64,000 bases of DNA. Source: Siphonodentalium dalli (lineage: Eukaryota > Mollusca > Scaphopoda > Gadilida > Siphonodentaliidae). The stretch spans positions 185,974,716 through 186,038,715 of the forward strand of contig CP136066.1 in assembly GCA_032622095.1 (NCBI GenBank), in the 5' to 3' direction. Of this stretch, positions 56,001 to 63,501 are shown one piece after another. A model generated the notes under the pieces. It was not told where the DNA came from. It saw nothing but the letters and a program-made list of their open reading frames with translations, and did no database searches. Position 1 is the stretch's first letter. Every line of letters starts with the position of its first letter. Position numbers and translations under genes: made by a program.

Positions 56001-59000
56001 AAGCCGTTAAGCGAAATGTTTAAACTGATGATCAGTTTTCAATTAAAGTCATCTGTCATTCAGTGTGAAAATAGAACTCTTAATATACTTAAGATGTATA
56101 CAGACAAAAATTTTACTCACAAGTAACCCTATCTGACATTTCTTTCTTCATTTTGGCTTCCATTGTCTCAGACGTCAGTAAAGCTGTAGCTAGCTGATGT
56201 TCTGTATTTGTCAGTTTATTTTGGAGCTAAAAGGAGAGGACAAATCTAGCAAGTTAGCATGGAAGCAAAACTACCAATTGTTGAAATCTCTACAGTTCAC
56301 TTGCAGCAGACGATCCGAAATATCCAACGAAACTTGATCACTGGATTATGCGACTCCTGATTGCTCGATGACGTATTTCACTTAGCTTGTCAATCCCACA
56401 TATGCTTTTTTTTTTAATGTTTTGACCCGGTTAGGCCAAAAAAAAAAAAAACCTCTTTGTTTCCGATACCCTGTCTGGCTGAGATTTTCTTGCCTGCCTC
56501 AATTTTCTCCAGAAGGCTAGTCCATAGTTACTTGTTCGAATGTCAATGTGAATATTTATTGTTTTTCCTAATCCCAAAAGCAAAAATAAGTTAGTTATTA
56601 AGCTCAACGTTGGTAGAGATCTTACTGGACTCATTGTCAATACACATTGATCTACCATATTCTATGGGACTGTGACTACACTATTATATTTCTTACGACT
56701 GACTGGTTTTTTTTTTTAAATAGTAAAAAAAAAAAGTCCTGCCTGTCCCAATATTATCAGAAACAGAGAAGTTTTTTGTTTTGGCCTTAGCGGGCAATGA
56801 TTCTGAATGGTAAAGTTAGCAGTTCTTGACCAATTAGAATGTGTGTTTTAACGAGAAGTAAAGCCAATCAGTCGCAAACATGATAAATGTGTGAATGAAA
56901 ATTAGTACCTTATTATTATCTTGTTTCAGCAGATCAACATCCATTAAAAGAAGAGATATCTGCCGGTCTTTACTAACTGTAGAGCCGGATGAATATTGCT
57001 GGTAATGGAATGAAGGAGACATCAATGGTGAACCGTGAGTGTCAGCAGGAACAGTGGCATCAGAAACGGCATTCGAAACCGGAACAACATACGAATCCTT
57101 GCTCTGATGTGTCTCAGAAAACTGATGTGAGTTCGGAACCACATGTGAAGACGAAAATTCGCTGATCCCAGAAAGCGATGCCTGAATGCTTTCCACTGAC
57201 TTCTGATTGGCCGCTTGTGATGTGCTACTGTCCTGAGGAAGCGTTGGCCGGTACATCTTCTGAAGTGGTGATTGGTAGGGTGTTGACTGAGCCATGGGTC
57301 GACTCGGGTAATATCCTAAACCATAGGAAAGATTGTATGGGGGGAAGTGAAGAAGTCCAGGACGAACAGCCGACAGCGCATGCATACTAGTAGGAAACTT
57401 CGGAATGCTTGCTGGAGTACTGAGTGATGAACAGAGAGGTTTTTGAACCGGACGGAGTGGCGTACCAACAGATGCTGTCACATGATCATGATCTACGGGA
57501 CTGCTTTCTTCTGTCTTTATTACGGGAAGGTCAGCAAATTCTGTGAATAAATAAGAGTTAGAGACCTCCATAAATTGTCACTAAGCATAGAAATGGTAAT
57601 AAGTTATATACCATTTAAAAACAAAAGAATTATAAATTCAATGATGTTTCTGTTTCTTTCATAATGCGTATACAATTTATAAGCAGAGAAAGTTACAAGC
57701 ACCCTTTTTCCTCCAATCATACGTTCAAGTACAAATGCACTTGGCAAAAATAACATATAGTCAAAACTATCAATTAATAAAAAATATAATGCATTGTATA
57801 TAACCAAAGAGAATAAATGAGGTTCATCAATTCCCTTTGTAATACATCCCATCGGTAAATTCCCAACTATTTTTGTTATTGTTTTACCAAGTAACAGTAA
57901 TGCCCTAAATAATCGACCCCTTAAACACAACAGAATTATGGGTAATTTTTCAGGATTTAGTCGGAAATATGGCTTGTTGCCATTCATCGGAAAGCGCCTA
58001 CTGAGAGCTTTCCCATGAATGGTAACAAGCCATATTTCTGACTAAATACCATAATTCTGCTGTGGCTAAGGAGTCGATTATTTAGGGCATTACTATATAT
58101 CAACTGTATTTATTAATTGAAACTAGGATATAATTTGTCATTTGTCATATGTGAAAAGCACTCTACAGGTCAGACCCAGAAAAGAAATATTGACAGTATG
58201 GACCAGCAAATCGGACATTTTCATTTTGAATCGAATCTCGAATCGAATCAGCCAAATGATTCTGAATCACATCGAATCTCGAATCGAATCTATGCATCAG
58301 GCATATTAATAGTGACGATGTAGATATCACTTGACTGAGTGGCCATACTGGTATCAATTTGCTCACTTCGTAACGATGATAAAAATAAAAGAGATCATCA
58401 GTATATAATGTAAATATTATCTATAAAAGGAGTTTTAACCAATTAATTGCCCATTTTTGCGGCCATCTCAGCTGTACAATAATGAGACACAATCATAAGC
58501 TATAATGAAGCCAGTAAGTAATCACATTCAAGCAGCTGAGGTTTTACATGTAATTATACAAAAAAATTCTAGATCAGTTACATGAGTCCTACAATGATTA
58601 TGGTGTCTATAGTACAGCTCAGTCGACAACAGTCTTTGTATGTGTGGTCTGTCATTGTTATTATAATATATCTCAAGACAAAGCAATGTGGTCTGCTGAA
58701 GTAATGAGAATACAACTGGTGCCAATGATTTGATGCAATACGAATTAGAACATCAAATCGAATCAGATGAAAGATTCCGAATAGCATCGAATCGATTTGC
58801 AGGGCCCTAATTGACGCTGAAATGGTCATTGTCACCCCCTTTCTTTCAGTTGGGTACCCAGCTTTTTAAAACTTTCAGTTGGGTACCCAGCTTTTAAAAA
58901 ATTTACAGTTGGGTACCCAGCTTTATGAGCAGTCAATATGCAGTACCTATGTCCTATGCATACAATTATTCTCCGCTATTATTTTCAAGCACCGTGACGA

Positions 59001-62000
59001 ATAGACATCATAATTCATATGTAAATAAGAATTCACACATTTACCAGGTTCATTTCGCAATCAACTGAGGGAAATCACTAATTAAATCAAGCTATGTGTG
59101 AGATTTCATAAAGCTGGGTACCCAAATGTAAATTTTACAAAAGCTGGGCACCCAACTGAACGAAAGGGGGTGACAGTGACCATTTCAGCCTAATTGACAG
59201 CAATTGAGATTAGATTTTAGTATGAGAAAAAGAAAAAAGATAGAATAGTCAAAATGAGTAATATCATACTAAAGCTGCCCATGTCTTGTATGGTGCTGGA
59301 CATTTACAGAATGAGGTCCCCAGAGGGTGAATTTAGTGATGTTAATCAGCACCTGCTAGTGTCACAAAATTCACCCTCTGGGGACCTCATCCTGCATGGC
59401 CTCATCTGCTATGGGAGACCTACCAGTAGATTCAGATTTAAGTTCCCAGATGGTGATGTGCACCCAGTGGGCACCTCGATTATGCATTGTGTGGTCTGCC
59501 AATTTGGGGAATATAGAGAAATTAATCTAAAGAAGAAAAGTAACTTTCTAAAGAAGATTCTAAAGAAATAAAAAAGACCTGTTAATTTGATAATAAATAA
59601 ACTTTCCAGAGAAGATGAGGCCTAACTGTGTGGGGGTAGCGTCACTAAATTCACCCCCTGGGGACCTCATTCTGCAAATGTCCGGCACCATATTTTAAGG
59701 CCTGTTAATTAATATTGTCAGTGTGTAGAATTTTATTTGTTCTTCTATATAGGCCCAAAAACAAAAACCTGTGTTTAGGGTTACATGGTCTAAAATAATT
59801 ATGGTAGGTAGGAAGGGAATGTTTTTTTTTATATTATGAATTCCATTGGGTCACAGACAATTCAATCTAGAAAGCTTCACAATTCAGATCAATTGAAGGT
59901 TCAATACTAAATATTGTTAATATCTTGAATTAGTCAGAGCAAATGACTTATAAAAATTGGTAAGATACCTTTCGATGCCCTTCCCACTGAAAAAAAAGTT
60001 TTGGATAGGCACCTTTTTCTAGGGTAGGTAGAGAAACACTAAACACAGGTTTTTTTTTTTTTGGCCATACTACAAAGAACCTATAATGTAATGAGCAAGA
60101 GAACTACAAATAATTTCTGAAGAAAAAAACTATGGATTAATATTACTAGCATTATATATAGGTTACAGTGATTTAAAATAAAAATGATTTAGGATCTGCA
60201 TTTTAAATTTCAATTTGTTTAAGGTACAAAATGAAGGACTGGATGAACAAATATTTGCGCTGCTCCAATAACGAGGCATTCCAAACAAAACCTGGGACTG
60301 CGGAATATTTATTACCTGCTATATAAAAAATTTAATGTAAGAACAATTAAACTAATCAATTTTAACTTATCAGCCAATCACTTCATTTGTGTTGAAAAAC
60401 AATAAATTACTATGTATAGATGCAGTTGGAATCACCAAATCAGTTCAGGTATCATAGCAGGTGCACAAAAATCTAGTATTTATTTATAGCTCTAATTCAT
60501 GCATGGCATGCAAATCTTCAGCTAAGAATGAATGACAATAGTAAAGCAGGGAATTATGAATGAAAGATAAAATGGTCTTACCTGGAGGGGTGTAAGAAAT
60601 CTGCAGTGGGAACTATCACCTGTTTTATTCACAATAGAAAAAACTTATTTATTTCTCCAAACAAAATGTGTCAGGTGTCAAAAGGAACAATATGAGATTA
60701 GCTCCTTGGTGATTATTGTATTTGAACAGGTATCATATTCTATGCTCCTTAATGTGTGCATCTATTGTAAGGCAGACACAACATCAAGTTAGTCACACAA
60801 TCCTAGAAAACACAAATAATTGTGTGATGACACATGCAGTGATTATTTATATACAAAGAAGTGGTCATGCACAATTTGAAAAGAATTTTTGATTCTATAT
60901 TTAGTATACCATTTTATGAATATTGAACCTCTAATATTTTCAAGTGCCAAAAATTCAACAAAGAACTTTAGTGAAACAAATTCAGCCCACGTAACCGCAT
61001 TGTCCTATTTAAAAAAAAAAAACATATAAATAACATTAAATGTTACATGTACAAAACTTTCAGTACTTACTCAGACTCTTTCTTGATTTGGCCATAACAT
61101 CTGACATCTCATGGTTTTCTTGATTATGGTTTTCTGCATCATTGGCAAGTTCGTCAAATTCATCATTGAGGCTGCAATATGTCAGAGATAAAGATAAAAG
61201 CACAATTGTCTCTATATGTATCTTTGTTCACCTTGGCTAGAGATATTATTAGTCCTGCAGAGATCAAAGGCAAGCTTTGTGTGACACTGACTGAAAAATC
61301 TTTATTGTGCAATCTGTTTGAAAGTTTACTGAAGACAAAGGCAATCAATGTTATGGGTAATTCAAAGCAAACTTAATGAAAGATTAATGTAGACTAAAAT
61401 ATGTTCTTATCTATACTATGTACATGTAATAATCATATCAGGAAATATATATTATTGCTTATTTCATTGATCAAATGAATAATATGAAGATGAAAATGGA
61501 CTTGCTGTCAGAAATATTGTTGATTTGGAATTCTAGTGTTGCCAATACAAAATTCATATGCTCAGCATTTACTTCCACATTAAAGGTACGGATGGCCTTC
61601 GCAGTGGGTATTGTTGTTAAAATAGTCACATCCATTAAAACCGCTATAAACAGAAAGAATATTAATATATAGACAGAATTTGTTCTTATACAATAATAAA
61701 TATTGCGTAAATAGTATGTTATTGTCATGTTTGTACGCTTTGTTATATGTAAACAAAAGCCAAAAATATTACAGAGCCTGGCATTTGTTTACATAACACA
61801 GCATACCGACACGAACATGACAATAACATACTATTTACGCGACATTTATGATTGGCACTAACAGTATATTTTAACATTCTTTCTATTTATGCCAGTTTTA
61901 ACAGGTGTTACTATCTTAACCCTTTACCCAACAAACCGGCCAAATAAAGCTGCAACAGCCTAAATTATCTTGGGTCTGTCTCAATAAAACCAAACAAATA

Positions 62001-63493
62001 TGGATATCATTGGAACTGGCTCATTGACACATTGTGATGGTTACAGTTATGCCCTGTGCCAATGCGTTCTCTTATATATGCGAGTCGACAATAGGTCGCC
62101 TCGCATATATAAGAGAATGCATTGGCCTAAAAAAAATCTTTTTTTAACACTTTTTACCATTTTTTCTTACATTCTTTAACAATTTTATAATTTTTAATGT
62201 GTTAAGCCAATGCATTCTCTTATATACAAGAGAATGCATTGGCACAGGGCCGTTCTGTTGGGTAAAGGGTTAACAGCATACCCACCGCGAAGGCCATCCG
62301 TGCCTTTAATGTAAATTATCCTATTTACTCACTTTACACAGCTTTTTTAGAAACTAGTGACATTAGGAAAAATAGTGGATGTAATTATAAATTATTTTCA
62401 AATAACATGAATATTTGGACATTTTTCTGTGACAAAATCTATCCCCCTACAAACAGTCAATATAGTAACATTACTTACCACTCAGACAGACTGTCTACGC
62501 TGATGCTTTCATCATCTGTGTCTTTGTACTCGGGATCTTTAAGCACTACAAAGCTATGTCTGAATGGGTCCTCTTTATTGGCTTTCGGGAGACGTTCACG
62601 AAGCTCCTTATTAACGTCGGGGGAATACATGCTGTAAACGCTCTGTTGCAGGCGTCGTTCTGCGGCTAGTCTCAGTGACTTCTCCTTTTCAATTATACTG
62701 TCCCTGTTAAATGAAATTGCAATTCAAGTTAAATATTTGTTGCTGAAACACGCATTCTACCAGGAGTCGCTTATCGAGTCAACCGAAGATTTTTACTATA
62801 GATATGGTTAACACAGCACAATTAATTCACATTGTTTGGTTTCGGCAATCTGCTACGGCAACCCTTTAAATTTCCTTTATATAGCCCAGTTTGCTCGGGG
62901 AGAGCTTTCCGATGAATGGCAACAAGCCATATTTCCGACTAAATCCTGAAAAGTTACCCATAATTCTGCTGTGGTTAAGAAGTCGATTACTTCGAGCATT
63001 AATGTATCATAACCGAAAAAAGATATCAGACACTATATAACACTATTATTATTAACAGTGACAGAGCTCTGATGAATGGAGGGGCGGACGGACAGTGAGT
63101 AAGACAGACACTGAGTGACGATTGAGTTCAAGAATGGATGCAATGTAGTCCAATATATACATAAGAGTCACTTCGTTTGTTGGGGTAGAATATTGAATGT
63201 AACACCCCCCCCCCCCCCCCCGCACTTACACATATTTTACTCTCGGCCCTTGGAAAATGAAAATAAACATTGACTGCAGTTCGAAACAGCTGGGAATTCA
63301 GAGAAATTTCGATGACATACTTTTGATCTATTTCGTTTTCTAAGTATGACATTCTGGATCGGACCTGACCCATCGCTATTCGCATGCCGCAGATGCGAAT
63401 TTTCACCCCAGTCGGCTTCTTTTCAAAATCTATTTCTGGTGTTCTATCCAGCGGGCGCACATAAGAAAAAGTTCTCAAAAACGTTGAATCCAT
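43979..63493 (-). CDS. MIPOL1: MIPOL1 orthologue, 12 coding exons, 675 aa
   Basis: Coiled-coil protein related to vertebrate mirror-image polydactyly 1 protein, whose molecular role is poorly defined. The model joins 12 exons by 11 GT-AG introns; all reading phases agree and total length is 2028 nt (675 codons plus stop). Recognition rests on exons 5-11: ERDEALVKCEALQAEL, ITAEEMQVILSQRD, KLEQDV, and EIQSIRIYYR joined to SLHKSLTQDPN match the order and wording of the vertebrate protein (from memory of the family; no alignment run). Vertebrate MIPOL1 is about 440 residues; this one is longer by an N-terminal region (exons 1-3) and a 210-residue Ser/Pro-rich exon 4. No signal peptide or membrane segment is seen. 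Introns hold T1, T2, T4, T6-T8, P1, D, N and S repeats. First and last exons are the least certain parts. Confidence 0.88.
44322..44554 (-). mobile_element. T2 MITE, copy 2, inverted
   Basis: TTAA at 44318-44321 and 44555-44558. Perfect ends CCCTTTGAGTGCCAGG and CCTGGCACTCAAAGGG; the hairpin (44436-44504) is near the right end, so the copy is reversed relative to 40838. Its right TTAA is also the left TTAA of the T6 element. Confidence 0.93.
44559..44984 (+). mobile_element. T6 MITE, full copy
   Basis: Left TTAA 44555-44558, right TCAA 44985-44988. Ends AGGCCCATTTAATTTACGAG and TTGAAAATTAAGTGGGCCT. A near-perfect hairpin sits at 44762-44822 (GGAAGGGGAA-AACTCTATATCTT and inverse). No coding frame. 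Confidence 0.82.
45005..45070. mobile_element. Family D, half copy
   Basis: Only the right arm (CTAGCATCACTAAATTCACC, GGGGACCTCA) is present, followed by a TATTATCTCAAATTGACATTG tail shared with 40425-40450. Confidence 0.6.
45191..45582 (+). mobile_element. T1 MITE, full copy with exact TTAA duplication
   Basis: TTAA at 45187-45190 and 45583-45586. Ends CCCTTTACCCAACAAACCGG and CCGTTCTGTTGGGTAAAGGG; the left one is followed by a 130-bp unique part (AGCTTCAACAGCCTAAAATA, ACAAATATGGATATCATTGG). Two hairpins (45350-45418, 45487-45555) are inverted copies of each other around an AT-rich spacer, so the right half is a palindrome of palindromes. Lies in MIPOL1 intron 11. Confidence 0.95.
45595..45745. 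mobile_element. Family D copy
   Basis: Inverted arms AATGAGGTCCCCAGAGGGTG (45656) and CACCATCTGGGGACATCATT (45721) around CTAGTCCACTGTGCGGGATAG. Lies in intron 11. Confidence 0.75.
45816..46037 (-). CDS. MIPOL1: MIPOL1 exon 11
   Basis: Residues about 586-659. Acceptor ATTTCAG, donor GTAAGC; phase 2 in and out. SLHKSLTQDPNSRDRINNSY is followed by a final coil (LHTAQAEISRLEKELDKSA). The YYS-LHKSL join across intron 10 is a strong orthology mark. Confidence 0.93.
46068..46930. repeat. Repeat S with AAGATGGC-GGCCATGTTTTT units
   Basis: Starts AATGACACAGTAGCTCAACTTG and ends near GACTTTGTCAAGTTGAGCTC. Inside are four direct units of about 150-190 bp with AAATCCAAGATGGC, GGCCATGTTTTTCA and GTTTGGTGATGATCGGA. 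A shorter copy is at 54645-55175. The similar start motif in the foldback array at 38230 suggests a relation. The frames 46296-46508, 46493-46732 and 46555-46743 are repeat artefacts. Confidence 0.8.
47025..47119 (-). CDS. MIPOL1: MIPOL1 exon 10
   Basis: Residues 555-585. Acceptor TATTTAAG, donor GTGGGT; phase 0 in, 2 out. ERDIAVAKMRQYEDEIQSIR then IYY; the vertebrate counterpart ends EEEIQTLRVYY. Separated from exon 9 by a 4.7-kb intron full of repeats. Confidence 0.92.
47362..47799. mobile_element. TTAA-flanked MITE family T7, full copy
   Basis: TTAA at 47358-47361 and 47800-47803. Ends AAGATGCATAATCCGATTAA and AATCGGATTGAATACCT are imperfectly inverted. This is the reference for the T7 halves on both sides of the retrotransposon (31380-31622 and 37578-37735) and a partial copy at 63935-64000. 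Lies in intron 9. Confidence 0.82.
47941..48153. mobile_element. P1 MITE, copy 3
   Basis: TA at 47939-47940 and 48154-48155. Nearly perfect palindrome: left CAGTAATGCCTTAAGTAATC, centre AGCTCTCGGGGAGAGCT, right GGCATTACTG. Confidence 0.9.
48416..48622. mobile_element. P1 MITE, copy 4
   Basis: Palindromic copy whose left terminus is reduced to ACATGCCCTAAATAATC; right end GGCATTACTG then TA. Centre AGCTCCCGACAGCT. Confidence 0.82.
48838..49245. mobile_element. Two family D palindromes in inverted arrangement
   Basis: First palindrome 48838-48940 (AGAGGGTGAATTTAGTGACG with its inverse), second 49145-49240 (GAGGTCCCCAGAGGCTGAA with its inverse). Between them lie the family tail blocks (CTCAACTGCTATGGGAGACC, TTAGTCACTTTGATTATGCA). 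The minus-strand frames are artefacts. Confidence 0.75.
49756..49899. mobile_element. P1 MITE, copy 5, internally deleted
   Basis: TA on both sides (49754-49755, 49900-49901); CAGTAATGCCC and GGGCATTACTG. The central AGCTCTC palindrome is missing. Confidence 0.87.
50723..51115 (+). mobile_element. T1 MITE, full copy with exact TTAA duplication
   Basis: TTAA at 50719-50722 and 51116-51119. Almost the same as the copy at 45191, including both hairpins (50874-50942, 51022-51090). Lies in intron 9. The 64-codon frame 50646-50840 crosses its edge and is not a gene. Confidence 0.95.
51443..51809. mobile_element. T8 MITE, copy 2
   Basis: TTAA at 51439-51442 and 51810-51813; starts AGTGATGTGAAAC, ends AATATGTCT. 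Same length (367 bp) as the copy at 2059-2425. Confidence 0.8.
51858..51932 (-). CDS. MIPOL1: MIPOL1 exon 9 (75 nt)
   Basis: Residues 530-554. Acceptor TTTTTCAG, donor GTAAGT; phase 0 both sides. CRKLEQDVYRRRNDSID continues directly from exon 8, as the vertebrate CKRLEQEL follows the AEEM segment. Confidence 0.9.
52104..52757. mobile_element. Repeat N, full copy with A/T-run termini
   Basis: Left end TTAGGCCAAAAAAAAAAAG, then TTTTTTGGTTCTCGGGC; right end GCCTGAGAACCAAAACTTTT, then TTTTTTGGCCTTAG. The ends are inverted. Two other elements with TAGGCC-polyA ends lie at 56433-56790 and 59752-60068. No coding frame. Confidence 0.7.
52765..52880. repeat. Palindrome related to 43555-43690
   Basis: Arms ATGTAGCTAGTACTGTCACT and AGTGACAGTATCAGCTAA around GGGGGATTTGAGCCAAATCCCC. 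Same design as the element downstream of MIPOL1, but diverged. Confidence 0.65.
52943..53344. repeat. Tandem array derived from the exon 8 / intron 8 junction
   Basis: Five degenerate copies of the exon 8 3' edge and start of intron 8 (plus strand: GAGTTATCTAACCTTAGCCA, AGCTCTGTCTCGCTGACTGAG, ATAATATAACCT) at about 52938, 52988, 53074, 53169 and 53252, next to the genuine junction at 53345. On the gene strand each keeps GCTAAGGT or a close variant, so each has a potential GT donor. Spacing is irregular, about 50-95 bp. Confidence 0.85.
53345..53515 (-). CDS. MIPOL1: MIPOL1 exon 8
   Basis: Residues 473-529, 57 whole codons. Acceptor TTTGCAG, donor GTGAGA. Contains RQITAEEMQVILSQRDRAVA, the best-conserved MIPOL1 segment. 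Its 3' edge has been copied in tandem into intron 8 (52943-53344). Confidence 0.93.
53775..53976. mobile_element. P1 MITE, copy 6
   Basis: TA at 53773-53774; left CAGTAATGCCC, right end mutated to GGCATTACAG, then TA. Centre AGCTCTCAGTGAGAGCT. The 83-codon minus frame is an artefact. Confidence 0.85.
54073..54221. mobile_element. P1 MITE, copy 7, shortened
   Basis: TA at 54071-54072 and 54222-54223; left CAGTAATGCTC, right GAGCATTTCTG. The right inner arm is deleted. Confidence 0.82.
54531..54579 (-). CDS. MIPOL1: MIPOL1 exon 7 (49 nt)
   Basis: Residues about 456-472, FDEYIPDRSYVEDHDE. Acceptor TATTACAG, donor GTAATG; phase 2 in, 0 out. An acidic linker between coils; it corresponds in position to the NPEEND linker of vertebrates. 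Confidence 0.82.
54645..55175. repeat. Repeat S, second copy
   Basis: Starts AATGACACTGTAGCTCATCTTG and ends TTTGTCAGGTTGAGCTAA, with units holding AAATCCAAGATGGC, GGCATGTTTTTGA or GGCCATGTTTTTCA. Two to three units. Intron 6. Confidence 0.78.
55406..55535 (-). CDS. MIPOL1: MIPOL1 exon 6
   Basis: Residues about 413-455. Acceptor CTACTAG, donor GTAAAG; phase 1 in, 2 out. Charged coil with AMLLRIKTANQERDEALVK, matching the vertebrate double ERDEA motif region. Confidence 0.92.
56121..56226 (-). CDS. MIPOL1: MIPOL1 exon 5
   Basis: Residues 378-412. Acceptor TTTTAG, donor GTGAGT; phase 0 in, 1 out. LQNKLTNTEHQLATALLTS continues the coiled coil and aligns with the LQQKL region of vertebrate MIPOL1. 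Confidence 0.88.
56433..56790. mobile_element. Element with TAGGCC-polyA inverted ends
   Basis: Left GGTTAGGCCAAAAAAAAAA and right TTTTGTTTTGGCCTTAGC are inverted; just inside lie CTCTTTGTTTCCGATA and ATCAGAAACAGAGAAG. Related by its termini to 52104-52757. Intron 4. The 75-codon frame is an artefact. Confidence 0.6.
56909..57540 (-). CDS. MIPOL1: MIPOL1 exon 4, long Ser/Pro-rich exon
   Basis: Residues about 167-377. Acceptor TTCACAG, donor GTACTA. The first 190 residues are low-complexity, rich in Ser, Pro, Gln and Tyr (PPYNLSYGLGYYPSRP, PYQSPLQKMYRPTLP), probably disordered. The end DRQISLLLMDVDLLKQDNNK is the start of the coiled coil and corresponds to the vertebrate segment that opens the coil (LLKELDILR-like). 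At 632 bp it is far larger than the other exons. The plus-strand frame 57178-57390 is its shadow. Confidence 0.88.
57895..58097. mobile_element. P1 MITE, copy 8
   Basis: Left CAGTAATGCCC, right GGGCATTACTA (terminal G mutated). Centre AGCGCCTACTGAGAGCT imperfect. Intron 3. The 127-codon minus frame starting here runs through the element and is not a gene. Confidence 0.82.
58195..58300. repeat. Short TCGAATC repeats
   Basis: Several ATCGAATC and TCGAATCGAATC motifs; similar ones recur at 58755-58800. Noncoding, intron 3. Confidence 0.6.
58816..59189. mobile_element. MULE-like MITE with perfect 9-bp target duplication
   Basis: Flanks CTAATTGAC at 58807-58815 and again at 59190-59198. Ends GCTGAAATGGTCATTGTCAC and GTGACAGTGACCATTTCAGC. 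The left arm holds three direct units of CAGTTGGGTACCCAGCTTT and the right arm two in inverse. A 9-bp duplication fits Mutator-like elements. 374 bp, no coding frame, intron 3. Confidence 0.88.
59295..59695. mobile_element. Family D element
   Basis: First palindrome 59308-59395 (AATGAGGTCCCCAGAGGGTG and inverse), then the tail (CTCATCTGCTATGGGAGACC), then a right arm at 59630-59680 (GTCACTAAATTCACC, GGGGACCTCATTCTGCAAAT). Intron 3. The 105-codon plus frame is an artefact. Confidence 0.72.
59752..60068. mobile_element. Element with CAGGTTTTT inverted ends
   Basis: Left GGCCCAAAAACAAAAACCTGTGTTTAG and right CTAAACACAGG then a T-run and TTGGCC are inverted. Intron 3. Confidence 0.55.
60582..60600 (-). 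other. MIPOL1: Candidate 19-nt micro-exon in intron 3
   Basis: Read on the minus strand: CACTGCAG, then 19 nt (ATTTCTTACACCCCTCCAG), then GTAAGA. Both splice sites are canonical. Nineteen is not a multiple of three; inclusion between exons 3 and 4 would bring a TGA in exon 4 into frame after a few codons. It is either chance, an alternative exon or a poison exon. Confidence 0.35.
61071..61171 (-). CDS. MIPOL1: MIPOL1 exon 3
   Basis: Residues about 133-166. Acceptor TATTGCAG, donor GTAAGT. Encodes LNDEFDELANDAENHNQENH and then DVMAKSRKSL, acidic and Asn-rich. Phase 2 in, phase 1 out. Confidence 0.8.
61584..62305 (+). mobile_element. T4 MITE, copy 3, carrying a nested T1
   Basis: TTAA at 61580-61583 and 62306-62309. 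Ends AGGTACGGATGGCCTTCG and CGAAGGCCATCCGTGCCT are nearly perfect inverses. An inner palindrome surrounds 61775. A T1 element with its own TTAA pair splits it at 61916-62273. Intron 2. Confidence 0.9.
61920..62269 (+). mobile_element. T1 MITE nested in T4
   Basis: TTAA at 61916-61919 and 62270-62273. Full T1 ends; left hairpin intact (62057-62126), right hairpin shortened to its outer arms (CTTATATACAAGAG, about 62209-62243). Shows T1 transposed after T4. Confidence 0.93.
62479..62703 (-). CDS. MIPOL1: MIPOL1 exon 2
   Basis: Residues about 58-133. Acceptor TTAACAG, donor GTAAGT. Begins DSIIEKEKSLRLAAERRLQQ, a likely helix, then an acidic Ser-rich end (DTDDESISVDSLSE). Phases 2 in and 2 out match neighbours. 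Not similar to the parts of vertebrate MIPOL1 that I recall. Confidence 0.82.
62895..63008. mobile_element. P1 MITE, right half only
   Basis: Starts at the central GGGGAGAGCTTTCCG and continues to TAATTCTGCTGTGGTTAAG and CGAGCATTA. The left half is absent. Intron 1. Confidence 0.8.
63204..63222. repeat. Poly-C run
   Basis: About 18 C in a row in intron 1. It makes the poly-Gly tract in the readthrough frame of exon 1, which is intron sequence. Confidence 0.95.
63321..63493 (-). CDS. MIPOL1: MIPOL1 exon 1 (start codon)
   Basis: ATG at 63491-63493; residues 1-57 plus 2 nt. Starts MDSTFLRTFSYVRPLDRTPE and ends in LENEIDQ. Donor GTATGT at 63320. An upstream ATG at 63501, 8 nt before and out of frame, opens a short overlapping frame of eight codons, which could lower translation. 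The start is chosen because it is the first ATG of the open frame with a consistent downstream phase. Confidence 0.75.
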
Positions 63494-63501
63494 GTGGACA
63501 T

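Noticed and set aside
57178-57390. 70-codon plus-strand frame
   Set aside because: Antisense shadow of MIPOL1 exon 4.
63128-63318. Readthrough of MIPOL1 exon 1 into a Gly-rich tail
   Set aside because: A GTATGT donor at 63320 and phase agreement with exon 2 place this in intron 1; the Gly run is the poly-C tract.
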